From NCBI GenBank assembly GCA_025201865.1, contig MU602847.1, forward strand, positions 25,402 through 39,763: DNA of 14,362 bases, in the 5' to 3' direction. This document shows positions 13,992 to 14,362 of this stretch, one piece after another. This DNA comes from Ramicandelaber brevisporus (taxonomy: Eukaryota; Kickxellomycota; Ramicandelaberales; Ramicandelaberaceae). Made by a program: the position numbers and the translations under genes. Position 1 is the stretch's first letter; the number at the start of each line of letters is the position of its first letter. Under the pieces are notes generated by a model. That model saw only the letters and a program-made list of their open reading frames with translations. It searched no databases and had not been told where the DNA came from.

Positions 13992-14362
13992 GAATGTAGG
14001 AATGTATTTGAGGTGAGTTGGTTCAGATGGTTTGGACAGGAAGGTGTGCACGCGATCAAGGTGTTTACTTATATGTTACTGTTATCGGAAATACGATCGA
14101 CAGCTGTGACTGAGCAGCCGACACGTGACGCGCACCATTCGCAACCGCAGTAGCATCGAACGACGCCCCCTCCCTTTCTTCTACCCTTTATCTCACAGGC
14201 CACTGAATTGCTTCACATGGTGTCACCCAACGGTTATTGACAAAGGAAATAGCTTAAGTTCTGGGTACATCAGTCCACCGCGACTTAGCTGACTATGGGT
14301 TAAATTCCGTTAGACATCCAACTCCATTACGCAGCATCTCACTCATCATTCGATGTGGCTTT

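Larger units (their letters stand above)
13831..14362. other. upstream region of the decarboxylase gene, no further gene seen
   Basis: No coding sequence is supportable in these 532 bp. Next to the gene, on its sense strand, are T-rich and CT-rich tracts (about 13860-13950), then a triplet repeat. CACGTG occurs at 14122-14127. The final 200 bp have no recognisable structure, no tRNA by eye, and only short open frames running off the right edge. Confidence 0.6.

Noticed and set aside
14122-14127. CACGTG upstream of the decarboxylase as a regulatory site
   Set aside because: The hexamer occurs about four times in the window, twice inside coding sequence, which matches chance; nothing else supports this copy.
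13851-14153. 100-codon plus-strand frame upstream of the decarboxylase
   Set aside because: It starts with GTG and is made of poly-Lys and poly-Leu from A-rich and CTG repeats; no domain is visible.
14283-14306. tRNA-like words (TAGCTGACTATGG and GGTTAAATTCC)
   Set aside because: The box A-like and box B-like words are nearly adjacent, far too close for a tRNA, and no acceptor stem can be drawn.

Overview
This is nuclear DNA from a eukaryote with compact, intron-poor genes. It holds five protein genes, and every one reads as a single uninterrupted frame, including one of almost 6 kb. CT-rich leaders in front of several starts, short convergent 3' gaps, a fungal-type mitochondrial enoyl reductase and a large sacsin-like (DUF3684-type) protein point to an opisthokont. 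An early-diverging fungus is my best guess. This is inference: the window carries no rRNA or other marker that fixes the taxon. TAA and TGA act as stops and the standard genetic code fits throughout.

Layout: 1-1560 is a gene-free left flank with simple repeats and an 85-nt pure pyrimidine tract. 1799-2218 (+) is a small peroxisomal SCP2-type sterol carrier protein ending in SKL, with strongly biased codons. 2355-3896 (-) is a membrane-anchored cytochrome P450, convergent with the SCP2 gene. 3897-4615 is a divergent promoter region dense in short repeats and inverted repeats. 4616-10600 (+) is a 1994-residue sacsin/DUF3684-like protein. It has an N-terminal GHKL-type ATPase fold, many microsatellite-encoded low-complexity inserts, a CUE-like module and a C-terminal HExxH motif. 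10684-11967 (+) is a mitochondrial 2-enoyl thioester reductase (MECR/Etr1 type) starting only 83 bp after the previous stop. 12103-13830 (-) is a group II PLP-dependent decarboxylase of the glutamate/cysteine-sulfinate decarboxylase family, convergent with the reductase. 13831-14362 is its upstream region and holds no gene I can support.

Three neighbours (SCP2, P450, enoyl reductase) belong to lipid metabolism in three compartments: peroxisome, ER and mitochondrion. In a eukaryote this clustering may be coincidence. The most interesting items are (a) the large ATPase protein, which joins a chaperone-like ATPase, a possible ubiquitin-binding module and a metalloprotease-like HExxH motif, and (b) a shared 29-nt leader pattern placed identically before the start codons of the enoyl reductase and decarboxylase genes, each preceded by a T-rich tract ending in AG.

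Start codons: for the P450, reductase and decarboxylase, the longest open frame begins with a non-ATG codon (GTG, GTG and TTG). I placed these starts at the first suitable ATG instead.
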